Assembly (NCBI GenBank): GCA_045532055.1
Contig: JAZSFF010000050.1
Coordinates: 1-27,397, forward strand
Length of the DNA: 27,397 nt
Source of the DNA: SIG440 sp045532055
GTDB taxonomy: Bacteria > Bacillota > Clostridia > Monoglobales > Monoglobaceae
Direction: 5' to 3'
Shown: positions 1 to 8,351 of the stretch, in pieces
How the letters are laid out: every line of letters begins with the position of its first letter
Position numbering within the stretch: position 1 is the stretch's first letter
Notes under the pieces: model-generated
The model's database searches: none
Told to the model about the DNA's origin: nothing
The model's input: only the letters and a program-made list of their open reading frames with translations
Program-made: the position numbers and the translations under genes

Positions 1-422
1 TCCGCCCAGCTTTGACCATGATAATCGTCATGGACCATCTTGCCCGCATCTTCTTCAAGGTGAATCTGGTGAATTCGTACCTCAGTTCCTGTGGAGAGTT
101 GAACCTTGCCGTTGATACACAAGGGCAGATCAAGCTGAGAAATCTGATATGCCTTGGGCAGGTCAGGGTAGAAATAGTTTTTGCGGTCGAACCTTGTGTA
201 TCGGTTGATTTCACAACCAAAGGCAAGACCTGCACGCATAGCATATTCTACCGCTGCGTGGTTTATTACAGGCAACGCACCCGGCTGACCTGTACAAACA
301 GGACAGATATGAGTGTTGGGGTCGCCCCCAAAGGAAGCATCACAGGTGCAGAATGGTTTTGTTTTTGTGGAAAGCTCGGCGTGTATTTCAAGACCGATGA
401 CTGTATCGTATTTTTTGCACAT
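1..422 (-). CDS. gatB: Asp-tRNA(Asn)/Glu-tRNA(Gln) amidotransferase subunit B (N-terminal part, cut by window edge)
   Basis: Partial gene; about 140 N-terminal residues are inside the window. GatB binds the mischarged Glu-tRNA(Gln) or Asp-tRNA(Asn) and carries the kinase/transamidase site that receives ammonia from GatA. The reverse strand reads from an ATG at 422 preceded by GGAGGT, beginning MCKKYDTVIGLEIHAEL, the typical GatB opening (VIGLEIHxxL). Cysteines at residues 25, 27, 40 and 43 (FCTC and ICPVC) form the four-Cys pattern expected for the structural zinc site found in many GatB proteins. It starts 15 bp after the gatA stop and is the last visible gene of a gatC-gatA-gatB operon. The C-terminal tail domain that recognises tRNA lies outside the window. 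Identity is very likely. Confidence 0.95.
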   Translation of the reverse strand, partial: MCKKYDTVIGLEIHAELSTKTKPFCTCDASFGGDPNTHICPVCTGQPGALPVINHAAVEYAMRAGLAFGCEINRYTRFDRKNYFYPDLPKAYQISQLDLPLCINGKVQLSTGTEVRIHQIHLEEDAGKMVHDDYHGQSWA

Positions 423-437
423 AGTGTTTTACCTCCT

Positions 438-1871
438 TTATATATTTGCCACAGGGTGGGAAAAGTTCTGTTCGTAAATATCTGCAAACTGGATAACCTT
501 TGCATCATCAAAACGTTTGGCAGAAAGTGAAAAGCCGATGGGCATATTCTCTGAATTTACACCGCAGGGGACCGAAATTGAGGGAATGCCTGCAATGTTG
601 GCGGTTACTGTACAGATGTCTGCCAGATACATTTTGACAGGGTCGTCTATATTTTCGTTTGCTTTGTATGCAACGCTGGGAGCCGACGGGGTCAGCATAA
701 CGTCACATTTTTCAAATATTTGGTCGTGTTCAAGGCGGAACTGCTGACGCACAGCCAGAGCTTTTTTGTAATATGCATCATAATATCCGCTGGAAAGAGC
801 GTAAGTTCCCAAGAGAATTCGTCTTTTTACCTCAGGACCAAAGCCCTCGCTTCTGGTCTTTTTGATAAGCTCATCATAGCTTTGTGGTGACTCTGTGCGG
901 TATCCATATTTTACACCGTCATACCTTGACAAATTGGAACTTGCCTCGGCACATGCCAGAAGATAGTATGCAGAAACCGCATATTTAAGGGTGGGCATAG
1001 AAACTTCAACAAGTTCCGCACCCATTTGTTCGTAGAATTTTGCAACATTTATTACAGCATCTTTTACCTCTGCATCAATACCATCCCCAAAGAATTCCTT
1101 GGGAATGCCTATTTTCATGCCTTTGATATCTTTGCCTACAAGTGACAAAAAGTCGATGTTGTGTTTTCTTGTTGTGCGGTCGTGTTTGTCCTGACCTGCT
1201 ATGGCGTTGAGAATGATACCACAATCATATGCGGAGTTTGCCATGGGACCAATCTGGTCTAGTGAACTGCCAAATGCAACCAGACCAAAACGTGAAACAG
1301 TGCCGTAGGTGGGTTTGATTCCCGTAATGCCGCAGAATGCTGCGGGCTGACGGATTGAACCGCCTGTGTCAGAACCAAGAGCTGCTGCACACAGACCTGC
1401 GGAAACCGCTGTTGCACTGCCGCCGGATGAACCACCGGGGACGCAATCTGTGTTAAATGGATTTTTAGGTTTTGCCAGAGCTGAGGTCTGTGAAGAACCG
1501 CCCATTGCAAATTCGTCCATTGAGGTCTTGCCAAGAGTTACAATCCCCTGTGTATTTAGTTTTTCCATAACAGTTGCATTATAGGGTGGCTTGTAATCTG
1601 AAAGCATTTTTGAAGAGCAGGTAGTCTTTATATCCTTTGTGCAGATGTTGTCCTTTATCGCCATGGGAATACCCGTAAGGGGAGAAATGTTGCCATCTGC
1701 AATCATTTTGTCGGCTATTTCTGCTGAAGCCAAGGCCTCATCGTGGCACACAGTATTGAAAGCGCCTAAGTTTGAATGCTTTTCTATCTTCGAAAGATAT
1801 TCTTTTGTGAGTTCAACTGACGAGATTTCTTTTGCGTCCAGTTTTTTTCTCAAATCTGAAATTGTAGTCAT
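438..1871 (-). CDS. gatA: Asp-tRNA(Asn)/Glu-tRNA(Gln) amidotransferase subunit A
   Basis: 477 residues, the normal GatA length. It is the amidase-signature glutaminase that hydrolyses glutamine and channels ammonia to GatB, allowing Gln-tRNA (and/or Asn-tRNA) to be made without the matching synthetase. The Ser-cisSer-Lys triad is visible: Lys73 in GIPMAIKDN, Ser148 in the PGGSSGGSA loop and Ser172 in GSDTGGSIRQP. The spacing matches the Staphylococcus triad (79/154/178) with a constant offset of six. The ATG at 1871 has an upstream AAAGGAG on the minus strand. It lies 21 bp after gatC and 15 bp before gatB, so the three are surely co-transcribed. Confidence 0.98.
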   Translation of the reverse strand: MTTISDLRKKLDAKEISSVELTKEYLSKIEKHSNLGAFNTVCHDEALASAEIADKMIADGNISPLTGIPMAIKDNICTKDIKTTCSSKMLSDYKPPYNATVMEKLNTQGIVTLGKTSMDEFAMGGSSQTSALAKPKNPFNTDCVPGGSSGGSATAVSAGLCAAALGSDTGGSIRQPAAFCGITGIKPTYGTVSRFGLVAFGSSLDQIGPMANSAYDCGIILNAIAGQDKHDRTTRKHNIDFLSLVGKDIKGMKIGIPKEFFGDGIDAEVKDAVINVAKFYEQMGAELVEVSMPTLKYAVSAYYLLACAEASSNLSRYDGVKYGYRTESPQSYDELIKKTRSEGFGPEVKRRILLGTYALSSGYYDAYYKKALAVRQQFRLEHDQIFEKCDVMLTPSAPSVAYKANENIDDPVKMYLADICTVTANIAGIPSISVPCGVNSENMPIGFSLSAKRFDDAKVIQFADIYEQNFSHPVANI

Positions 1872-1892
1872 GTTTTTTCTCCTTTGAATAGA

Positions 1893-2177
1893 TTAGTCCA
1901 CGATTTTGGGAACAACAAATTGATTCTCAATAACTTCGGGGCCGTTTTGTACGATGCCGTTCATATTGTCAAACTCACAGATTTCGTCGCTGCGAAGTTC
2001 CGAAAAAGGTACGGCGTTTGACATATCCTTGGGATTATATTCAAAGCTTGATTCTCCAATATTGTCCATAAGTTCTATAATATCGGTCATTTCTTTTTGA
2101 TATCCGGCGAGTTCATCTTCTGACAGATGAAGCTTTGAAAGTTCACACAAAAGCTTCAGGTTTTCCATGGATAACAT
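1893..2177 (-). CDS. gatC: Asp-tRNA(Asn)/Glu-tRNA(Gln) amidotransferase subunit C
   Basis: 94 residues from the ATG at 2177. GatC is the small clamp that wraps around GatA and stabilises its contact with GatB. The body (LCELSKLHLSEDELAGYQ, then a segment around ELMDNIGE) matches the GatC helical pattern, and the length agrees with the family (about 95-100). The open frame extends upstream to 2213, but the start at 2177 is preferred because GGAAG lies a proper distance before it and the extra 12 residues (MKFYPYTKEVIS) do not look like GatC. First gene of the gatCAB operon, with a good promoter at 2222-2250. Confidence 0.93.
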   Translation of the reverse strand: MLSMENLKLLCELSKLHLSEDELAGYQKEMTDIIELMDNIGESSFEYNPKDMSNAVPFSELRSDEICEFDNMNGIVQNGPEVIENQFVVPKIVD

Positions 2178-2221
2178 ACTTATCACTTCCTTCGTATATG
2201 GATAAAATTTCATTACCTTTT

Positions 2222-2250
2222 ATTCTAACATTTTTGCCGGGGTTTTGCAA
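2222..2250 (-). promoter_or_regulatory. Promoter of gatCAB
   Basis: On the minus strand, TTGCAA (2250-2245), a 17-nt spacer and TAGAAT (2227-2222) form a good SigA-like promoter. Transcription would start near 2215, giving a leader of about 40 nt before the gatC ATG at 2177. Confidence 0.65.
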
Positions 2251-2294
2251 TATATATTTTACTTTTTATCAACAATAAATACAAGGGCATGATG

Positions 2295-2322
2295 TTGACT
2301 TTTCGGGGTTTTGTGATAGAAT
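2295..2322 (+). promoter_or_regulatory. Promoter of the aldo/keto reductase gene
   Basis: TTGACT (2295-2300), a 16-nt spacer and TAGAAT (2317-2322) lie 33 bp before the ATG at 2356. It is back-to-back with the gatCAB promoter in the divergent intergenic region. Confidence 0.6.
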
Positions 2323-2355
2323 TGTATGTAACAGATAAGAATAGGAGAGATTTGA

Positions 2356-3297
2356 ATGAGATATTCGGACAGTTTTGGCAAAAGAAGTTCAAAAATACTC
2401 TTGGGTACAGCATATTTTGGCGACGGCATTTCAAAGGCGGAGGCATATTGCCTGATGGATAAATTTCGCGAGATGGGTGGTACACATATTGATACCGCAA
2501 GGCTTTATGCCGCTGGCAGAGCAGAGGAGATTGTGGGACAATGGGTAAAAGACAGAGATGCCGGTGAAATGTTTGTTTCAACTAAGGGCGGATATTATGA
2601 CCCAGATGCAGGTGAGACGCCCAGACTTTTTGAAAGGGAACTGCGTACAGATTTAGAAAAAAGCCTTGAGGCACTTGGGGTTGATTGTGTAGAATTTTAT
2701 TGGCTCCACAGAGATGACGAGAATATTCCGGCAGGTGTTATCATTGAAACAATGAACAACTTTGTAAAAGAAGGAAAAATAAAAAGGTTTGGTGCGTCCA
2801 ACTGGAGTTCACAAAGAATTGCTGAGGCCAATATTTGGGCAAAAGAAAAAGGAGTATTGGGTTTTTCTGCAAGTCAGATAAGGTTTAATCCGGCAGTATG
2901 CCTTGGTGAGAGAGGCGGACTTGTAGGAATGGACGACAATGAGTTTAATTTCTACAAAGAAACAAATATTCCTGTGGCGGCGTATTCATCACAGGCAAAA
3001 GGGTTTTTCTCAAAAATGGCAGAACAGGGTGAGTCTGCGCTTTCGGAAAAGGCGAAAAAACGTTATTTATGCGATGAAAATATCAGGCGGCTGGGGATAA
3101 TAAAGGAACTTTCTAAGAAATATGATTGCAGCGTTGCGGCGGCGGTTTGCGGTGCACTTTGTTCTCTTGATTGTCCCGACGTGTTTCCCATTATCGGCGG
3201 CAGCCGTGTGGAACAGATTACAGATTCAATACAGGGTGCAGACATTGTCCTTGAAAAAGAAGAACTGCGGGAATTGTTTAAGTTTGATATAAAATAA
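2356..3297 (+). CDS. Aldo/keto reductase family oxidoreductase
   Basis: 313 residues. NAD(P)H-dependent reductase of the AKR superfamily, with a TIM-barrel fold; the substrate cannot be read from sequence. The catalytic tetrad is visible in order: Asp46 and Tyr51 (HIDTARLYAAGRAEE), Lys77 (STKGGYY) and His118 (WLHRDD). Later motifs fit the cofactor end of the barrel: FGASNWSS (about 150-158), VAAYSSQAKGFF and the C-terminal IIGGSRVEQI, with Arg for phosphate binding. The ATG follows AGGAGAGA at a good distance. Monocistronic between its own promoter (2295-2322) and a strong terminator (3306-3339). Soluble cytoplasmic protein. Confidence 0.92.
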   Translation: MRYSDSFGKRSSKILLGTAYFGDGISKAEAYCLMDKFREMGGTHIDTARLYAAGRAEEIVGQWVKDRDAGEMFVSTKGGYYDPDAGETPRLFERELRTDLEKSLEALGVDCVEFYWLHRDDENIPAGVIIETMNNFVKEGKIKRFGASNWSSQRIAEANIWAKEKGVLGFSASQIRFNPAVCLGERGGLVGMDDNEFNFYKETNIPVAAYSSQAKGFFSKMAEQGESALSEKAKKRYLCDENIRRLGIIKELSKKYDCSVAAAVCGALCSLDCPDVFPIIGGSRVEQITDSIQGADIVLEKEELRELFKFDIK

Positions 3298-3305
3298 GGT
3301 TTTAA

Positions 3306-3339
3306 AAACAACCCAGAATTGTTTCTGGGTTGTTTTTTG
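3306..3339 (+). terminator. Rho-independent terminator after the aldo/keto reductase
   Basis: A perfect 13-bp stem, left arm 3306-3318 (core CAACCCAGAA) and right arm 3323-3335, with a 4-nt loop (TTGT). It merges into a run of six T at 3333-3338. Confidence 0.9.
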
Positions 3340-3381
3340 TCATAAAGATATAAAATATCCAATATTTTTTTGCAAAAGTAC

Positions 3382-3410
3382 TTGATTATTTTTGCATTAT
3401 TATGTATAAT
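3382..3410 (+). promoter_or_regulatory. Promoter of the XRE-cupin regulator / pot operon
   Basis: TTGATT (3382-3387), an exact 17-nt spacer and a perfect TATAAT (3405-3410). Predicted transcription start is near 3417, inside the dyad at 3416-3437, which suggests repression at this site. Confidence 0.75.
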
Positions 3411-3415
3411 AGCAC

Positions 3416-3437
3416 TTGTTTTACAATAATAAAACAA
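3416..3437 (+). promoter_or_regulatory. Candidate operator dyad overlapping the transcription start
   Basis: Perfect 8-bp inverted repeat TTGTTTTA-N6-TAAAACAA immediately after the -10 box. A second overlapping dyad, TTACAA at 3421-3426 and TTGTAA at 3442-3447, is also present. The site fits autorepression by the XRE-cupin regulator encoded just downstream, but the binding protein is inferred from position only. Confidence 0.45.
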
Positions 3438-3472
3438 AAGTTTTGTAATACTAAATTTCTGAGGTGAATTTT

Positions 3473-4006
3473 GTGGATATAGGAAAGAAGCTGAAACGGC
3501 TCAGAATCAAGCATCAGCTAACCCTTGAAGAACTGGCAAACCGAACTGAACTTTCAAAAGGCTTTTTGTCCCAGCTTGAAAACAACAACTGCTCACCCTC
3601 AATATCCACTTTGGAGGATATTCTTGAGGTGCTGGGTTCGTCCCTTCAGGACTTTTTTGCAGAGACCTCGGAGGAGGCTATTGTCTTTTCGGGCAAAGAT
3701 TATTTCGAAAACGAGCAGGATGAATATAAGATAAGCTATCTTGTCCCCAATGCCCAGAAGAATTCGGTAGAGCCCATACGAATAACAATTTATCCGGGTG
3801 GCAAATCCCAGGAGATTGTGCCCCATGACGGTGAGGATTTCGGATTTGTGCTCAATGGCAGTGCCGACCTTGTCTACGGGGACGAAAAGTATCATCTTAA
3901 AAAGGGTGATACATTCTATGTATACTGCAACAAGAATTATCATATCGAAAACAACAACAAAAAGGAATGTGACCTCATTTGGATTTCTACACCGCCTTTC
4001 TTTTGA
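3473..4006 (+). CDS. XRE-family helix-turn-helix regulator with C-terminal cupin domain, likely regulator of polyamine uptake
   Basis: 177 residues. An N-terminal Cro/C1-type HTH (about 1-62) contains the recognition helix region TELSKGFLSQLENNNCSPS. After a linker comes a cupin_2 beta-barrel (about 100-177; PHDGEDFGFVLNGSADLVYGD and LKKGDTFYV), which normally binds the small-molecule effector. This architecture is shared with PuuR-like regulators, several of which control polyamine genes. I take the GTG at 3473 as start, with GAGGTG 6 nt upstream. The GTG at 3464 lies inside that Shine-Dalgarno sequence and is unlikely. It precedes potA by 32 bp and probably controls the operon in response to putrescine or spermidine (inference). 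Confidence 0.88.
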   Translation: MDIGKKLKRLRIKHQLTLEELANRTELSKGFLSQLENNNCSPSISTLEDILEVLGSSLQDFFAETSEEAIVFSGKDYFENEQDEYKISYLVPNAQKNSVEPIRITIYPGGKSQEIVPHDGEDFGFVLNGSADLVYGDEKYHLKKGDTFYVYCNKNYHIENNNKKECDLIWISTPPFF

Positions 4007-4038
4007 TGGCAATTTAATGATAGATTGGAGAAAATGCA

Positions 4039-5076
4039 ATGAACACTCTGATAGAACTCAAAAATATTACAAAGACATTTGATGACCAGCAAATACTCAA
4101 AGGGATAAATCTAAAAATATATGAGAACGAGTTTTTGACTCTGCTTGGACCATCCGGTTGTGGCAAGACAACGACTTTGCGTATCATTGCGGGTTTTGAC
4201 GAGCCTGATGGCGGACAGCTTTTGTTTGACGGCATTGAGATATCAAAACTTCCACCTTACAAAAGGGAGGTAAATACTGTATTCCAAAAGTATGCACTGT
4301 TTCCCCATCTTAATGTTTTTGACAATATTGCATTTGGCCTTAACATAAAGAAAACAGAGAAGTCTGTTGTTAAACAAAAAGTTGAAAAAATGCTGGAGCT
4401 GGTTGGACTTTCGGGATATGAAAAGCGTGATGTGACATCATTGTCCGGCGGACAGCAACAGCGTGTTGCCATTGCCAGGGCACTTATCAATGAGCCAAAG
4501 GTTTTGCTCCTTGATGAGCCTTTGGGGGCACTTGACGCAAAGCTCCGCAAAGAGATGCAGTTTGAACTTAAGAAAATTCAAAAGGAAGTCGGTATCACCT
4601 TTATATATGTCACCCATGACCAGGAAGAAGCCCTTTCTATGTCTGACACTGTGGTTGTTATGAATGACGGATATATACAGCAAATCGGCACACCCACAGA
4701 TGTCTACAACGAGCCGGAGAATCGGTTTGTTGCCAAGTTTATCGGTGAATCGAATATCATAGAAGGCACGATGTTGCGTGATTGTCTTGTCAACTTTGAT
4801 GACTTTGATTTTGAATGTGTTGACAAAGGCTTTAAAGAGAATGAGGGCGTTGAGGTGGTATTAAGGCCTGAGGATATTGATATTGTATCCCCTGAAAATG
4901 CAAAAATTACAGGAACAGTTGACAGTATTGTGTTTAAGGGAGTTCACTATGAAATTATGGTGCAGACCAAATACAGACGTTATATGATACATACCACCGA
5001 TTATCACGATGTGGGGCTTGAGGTAGGTCTTACATTTGGACCGGAAGATATTCATGTAATGTGGAAGATGGTTTAA
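4039..5076 (+). CDS. potA: Spermidine/putrescine ABC transporter ATP-binding protein
   Basis: 345 residues. ATPase subunit of the polyamine importer, sitting on the inner face of the membrane. Walker A is GPSGCGKT (37-44), the Q-loop glutamine is Q83 in VFQKYALFPH, the signature is LSGGQQQR (135-142), Walker B is VLLLDEP (155-161) and the H-loop is His193 in VTHDQEEALS. The region after about 235 has the TOBE-type regulatory domain, including VVLRPEDIDI and ending in GPEDIHVMW. GGAG at 4027-4030 sets the ATG at 4039. First transporter gene of potABCD, 35 bp before potB. Confidence 0.96.
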   Translation: MNTLIELKNITKTFDDQQILKGINLKIYENEFLTLLGPSGCGKTTTLRIIAGFDEPDGGQLLFDGIEISKLPPYKREVNTVFQKYALFPHLNVFDNIAFGLNIKKTEKSVVKQKVEKMLELVGLSGYEKRDVTSLSGGQQQRVAIARALINEPKVLLLDEPLGALDAKLRKEMQFELKKIQKEVGITFIYVTHDQEEALSMSDTVVVMNDGYIQQIGTPTDVYNEPENRFVAKFIGESNIIEGTMLRDCLVNFDDFDFECVDKGFKENEGVEVVLRPEDIDIVSPENAKITGTVDSIVFKGVHYEIMVQTKYRRYMIHTTDYHDVGLEVGLTFGPEDIHVMWKMV

Positions 5077-5111
5077 TATAGGCAAATCAGTTTTTAGGAA
5101 AGGAGAAATGT

Positions 5112-5885
5112 ATGAAATACTTTAAGAATCTGGTAAGACCATATATTGCGTGGTCTTTTGTGATTATTCTTGTTCCGATTTTTATGATATTTTTATACGC
5201 TGTTACCAACAGCGGAAATTCTCTTATAAACATACAGTTTACACTTAAAAACTTTGCAAGGTTTGCAGAACCAGTATATCTGAACGTTTTTATCAAGTCG
5301 ATACGCATGGGCATTATAACCGTGGCAATTTGTCTGGTGTTTGGATATGCTATGGCTTATATAATTTCAAGATGCAGGGAAAAAACACAAGGCATCCTTA
5401 TACTCCTTGTTACCATACCCATGTGGATAAACCTGCTCCTCAGAACATATGCGTGGAAGATTATCCTTGAGCCACTGGGGCTTATGTATACAGATTTTGC
5501 AGTTATGGTGGGACAGATATGCGAGTTTCTGCCCTTTATGATAATCCCCATACATACATCACTCAGCAAGATGGATAAGTCTTATGTTGAGGCGGCATAT
5601 GACTTGGGTGCAAACCCTGTTCAGACCTTTTTCAAGGTGACGTTCAAACTGTCAATCCCCGGTGTTCTGAATGGTGTGATAATGGTATTTTTGCTTTCTA
5701 TTTCTACTTTTGTAATTCCCAAGATTTTGGGCGGAGGCCAGTATGTCCTTATGGGTAACTTGATAGAGAGTCAGTTTATCTCGGTTGGTGACTGGAACTT
5801 TGGCAGTGCCTTGTCGCTGGTGCTGGCGGTTATCATTCTGGTGGCAATAAGATGGATGAAAAAGATAGATACAGGTGAAAACTGA
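5112..5885 (+). CDS. potB: Spermidine/putrescine ABC transporter permease
   Basis: 257 residues, about six hydrophobic membrane segments. The N-terminal one is AWSFVIILVPIFMIFLYAV and others begin near VAICLVFGYAMAY and ILILLVTIPM. The EAA loop that docks into the ATPase is seen as EAAYDLGANPVQTFFKVTF (about 160-178). Order (after potA, before potC and potD) and length fit PotB rather than PotC. Shine-Dalgarno AAGGAG precedes the ATG. It ends 37 bp before potC. Confidence 0.93.
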   Translation: MKYFKNLVRPYIAWSFVIILVPIFMIFLYAVTNSGNSLINIQFTLKNFARFAEPVYLNVFIKSIRMGIITVAICLVFGYAMAYIISRCREKTQGILILLVTIPMWINLLLRTYAWKIILEPLGLMYTDFAVMVGQICEFLPFMIIPIHTSLSKMDKSYVEAAYDLGANPVQTFFKVTFKLSIPGVLNGVIMVFLLSISTFVIPKILGGGQYVLMGNLIESQFISVGDWNFGSALSLVLAVIILVAIRWMKKIDTGEN

Positions 5886-5922
5886 TGAATATATCAAAGA
5901 TTTTATGTAAGGAGGCTTTAAG

Positions 5923-6732
5923 TTGAAAAGATTGGCACGTATATCCACGGGACTTTATGTGTTCTTGTGCTTTGCATTCTTTTATGTCCCAATAATTATA
6001 ACAATGGTTTTTTCATTTAATTCCTCAAGGTCCCTTGCAAAGTTTACGGGGTTCTCCTTTCAGTGGTATGAGGAACTTATAAACAGCTCTGAAATAATGT
6101 CTGCCGTATGGGTTTCTGTTACGGTTGCGGTATTTGCTACAGCAATATCCACAGTACTTGGCACAATCACAGCAATAGGCCTCTCCAAAAGCCGAAAGCT
6201 GATAAAGGAATGGATACTTAATATCAATAATATTCCCATTATGAACCCTGAAATTGTGACAGCCATTGGACTGATGATACTCTTTACGGCAATAAAGATG
6301 GAAAAGGGTTATATGACAATGCTTATTGCTCATATTTCGTTCTGTACTCCTTATGTTATAACAAGTGTCTACCCCAAGATACGTGAGCTTGACAACAACA
6401 TTGCCAATGCGGCAATGGATTTGGGGGCAACACCATTTCAGGCACTTACAAAGGTCATTGTGCCAATGATAAAACCCGGTATTTATGCCGGAATGCTCCT
6501 TGCATTCACCATGTCCTTTGATGACTTTGTGATATCATACTTTGTCAGCGGCAATGGTGTTATGAACATATCAACAATTGTATATAATATGTCAAGGAGA
6601 GCCAACCCCACTATAAATGCTCTCTCTACATTGGTTATAGGGGTTATAATAACAACGGTTATTGTGGTGAATATTATCCCATTAATAAAAAACAGAAGAA
6701 AGAAGGTTTTGAAGAATGAAAAAGGTAATTAG
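5923..6732 (+). CDS. potC: Spermidine/putrescine ABC transporter permease
   Basis: 269 residues, second permease subunit of the polyamine importer. The N-terminal membrane segment is followed by the PotC-typical FNSSRSLAKFTGFSFQWYEEL stretch. The EAA-like loop reads NAAMDLGATPFQALTKVIVP. The gene most likely starts at a TTG (5923), chosen because GGAGG lies 7 nt upstream and no ATG or GTG competes. The C-terminus is basic (KNRRKK), consistent with a cytoplasmic tail. The last 17 bases overlap the start of potD, implying translational coupling. Confidence 0.93.
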   Translation: MKRLARISTGLYVFLCFAFFYVPIIITMVFSFNSSRSLAKFTGFSFQWYEELINSSEIMSAVWVSVTVAVFATAISTVLGTITAIGLSKSRKLIKEWILNINNIPIMNPEIVTAIGLMILFTAIKMEKGYMTMLIAHISFCTPYVITSVYPKIRELDNNIANAAMDLGATPFQALTKVIVPMIKPGIYAGMLLAFTMSFDDFVISYFVSGNGVMNISTIVYNMSRRANPTINALSTLVIGVIITTVIVVNIIPLIKNRRKKVLKNEKGN

Positions 6733-7756
6733 TCTTATTATTTGTGTGGTTTTAAGTGTATCTTTGTTTGGTTGTGGCGGCGATAAGGTAATTCTTAAAG
6801 TCTATAATGCAGGGGAATACATAGATACATCACTTATAAAAGCATTTGAAAAAGAAAATGACTGCAAGGTGATTTACGAAACCTTTGATTCCAACGAAAC
6901 CATGTATACCAAGGTGATGAGCGGAGAGAGGTATGATGTTATTGTTCCCTCTGACTATATGATTGAAAGACTGGCGAAAGAAGGCTTTTTGCAGGAAATC
7001 GACAAGTCAAAGCTTGGGAACTTTGGAAATGTTATACCAACAATACTCAATCAGCCATTTGACCCCGAAAACAAGTATTCAATCCCTTATTTCTGGGGCA
7101 GTGTGGGCATACTTTATGACAAGACGGTTGTTGATGCAAAGGATTTGGAAGCGGGTTGGGAGATACTCAGAAACCCCAAATACAAGGACCAGCTTTATAT
7201 GTATGATTCAGAACGTGATTCATTTATGATTGCTCTCAAAGCCTTGGGGTATTCACTCAACACAACCAATAAGGCGGAACTTGAAGAAGCATATGACTGG
7301 CTTATTAAACAGAATGAGATAATGAACCCCATATATATGGGTGATGACGTGATTGACAGTATGGTTTCAGGCAGCAAGCCCATAGCCATTGTATATTCCG
7401 GTGATGCATCCTATATTATGTCCCTTAACGAAAACCTTGGATTTTATGAACCCAAAGAGGGAACAAATCTCTGGATTGACGGCATGGTAATAACCAAAGA
7501 CTGTGCACAGGTTGATTTGGCACACAAGTTTATTGATTTTATGCTTGAACCTGAGAATGCATGTGCAAACTCTGAAGCGGTGGGTTATTCGTCATCGGTA
7601 CAGAGTGCATTTGGTGAAATGAGCAAAACGGTTTACGCTGGAATTGATGCATATGTTCCACGCAGTGATAATCCAAAGGATGAATATTTCAGATATCAGG
7701 ACGCAGAGACGAAGAAGTTCTGTGCAGAACTCTGGACAAAGGTAAAATCACAGTAG
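6716..7756 (+). CDS. potD: Spermidine/putrescine-binding lipoprotein of the ABC transporter
   Basis: 346 residues. A lipoprotein signal peptide ends in SLFGC, with Cys20 as the lipidated residue, so the protein is anchored to the outer face of the membrane where it captures polyamines. The mature part is a type II periplasmic-binding-protein fold of PotD/PotF type: VYNAGEYIDTSLIKAFEK, VPSDYMIERLAKEG, YFWGSVGILYDK, NLWIDGMVITKD. Last of the four pot genes, overlapping potC, and followed after only 10 bp by pth. Exact polyamine preference is not readable. Confidence 0.95.
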   Translation: MKKVISLIICVVLSVSLFGCGGDKVILKVYNAGEYIDTSLIKAFEKENDCKVIYETFDSNETMYTKVMSGERYDVIVPSDYMIERLAKEGFLQEIDKSKLGNFGNVIPTILNQPFDPENKYSIPYFWGSVGILYDKTVVDAKDLEAGWEILRNPKYKDQLYMYDSERDSFMIALKALGYSLNTTNKAELEEAYDWLIKQNEIMNPIYMGDDVIDSMVSGSKPIAIVYSGDASYIMSLNENLGFYEPKEGTNLWIDGMVITKDCAQVDLAHKFIDFMLEPENACANSEAVGYSSSVQSAFGEMSKTVYAGIDAYVPRSDNPKDEYFRYQDAETKKFCAELWTKVKSQ

Positions 7757-7766
7757 AGGTGAAAAA

Positions 7767-8327
7767 ATGTATATAATTGCAGGGTTGGGTAACCCCGGCC
7801 GCAAATATGTGAACAGCAGACACAATGTTGGCTTTGATGCATTGGATGCTGTTGCCGCTAAATATGATATTGCAGTAAAAAAGCTTAAGTTCAATGGTCT
7901 CTATGGTGAAGGAACCATCGAGGGCGAAAAGGTTGTGCTGGTAAAACCCCAGACCTTTATGAACCTGAGCGGTGAGTGTATAAGAGAGTTCAAGAACTGG
8001 TATAAGATTGAAAATTCTCAAATAATAATTATATATGACGATATATCGTTGCCTTTCGGCAAACTGCGTATAAGACCAAGGGGCAGTGCCGGGGGGCACA
8101 ACGGAGTGAAGAACATAATCTATCAGACAGCATCAGAAGAGTTTCCCCGTATAAAAATCGGTATAGGTCAGCCGGAAAATCCGGATTATGACCTTGCGGA
8201 TTATGTTCTGGGCAAGTTCAGCCGCAAGGAGATAAAAGAACTTGTCCCCGTGGCAGTAAAGGCGGCTGAGGCTGTGGGCGAAATAATCAAAAACGATGTG
8301 CAGTCCGCAATGGCAAAATACAACTAA
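7767..8327 (+). CDS. pth: Peptidyl-tRNA hydrolase
   Basis: 186 residues, normal bacterial Pth length. It cleaves peptidyl-tRNA released by stalled ribosomes and recycles the tRNA. Visible active-site residues are Asn9 in AGLGNPG, catalytic His19 in SRHNVGF, Asp91 in YDDISLPFG and Asn112 in GGHNGVKNI, which align with E. coli 10/20/93/114. GAGGTG lies just before the ATG. It is 10 bp after potD and 24 bp before mfd, so it is probably read from the pot promoter and/or an internal one. Pth next to mfd is a common arrangement in Firmicutes; pot genes directly upstream are less usual. Confidence 0.97.
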   Translation: MYIIAGLGNPGRKYVNSRHNVGFDALDAVAAKYDIAVKKLKFNGLYGEGTIEGEKVVLVKPQTFMNLSGECIREFKNWYKIENSQIIIIYDDISLPFGKLRIRPRGSAGGHNGVKNIIYQTASEEFPRIKIGIGQPENPDYDLADYVLGKFSRKEIKELVPVAVKAAEAVGEIIKNDVQSAMAKYN

Positions 8328-8351
8328 AACATATTTTGGAAAGGCTGAGTT

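Noticed and set aside
12..530. Long plus-strand open frame over the gatB/gatA junction
   Set aside because: It is antisense to two clear genes, has no ribosome site, and its protein shows no domain; a shadow frame.
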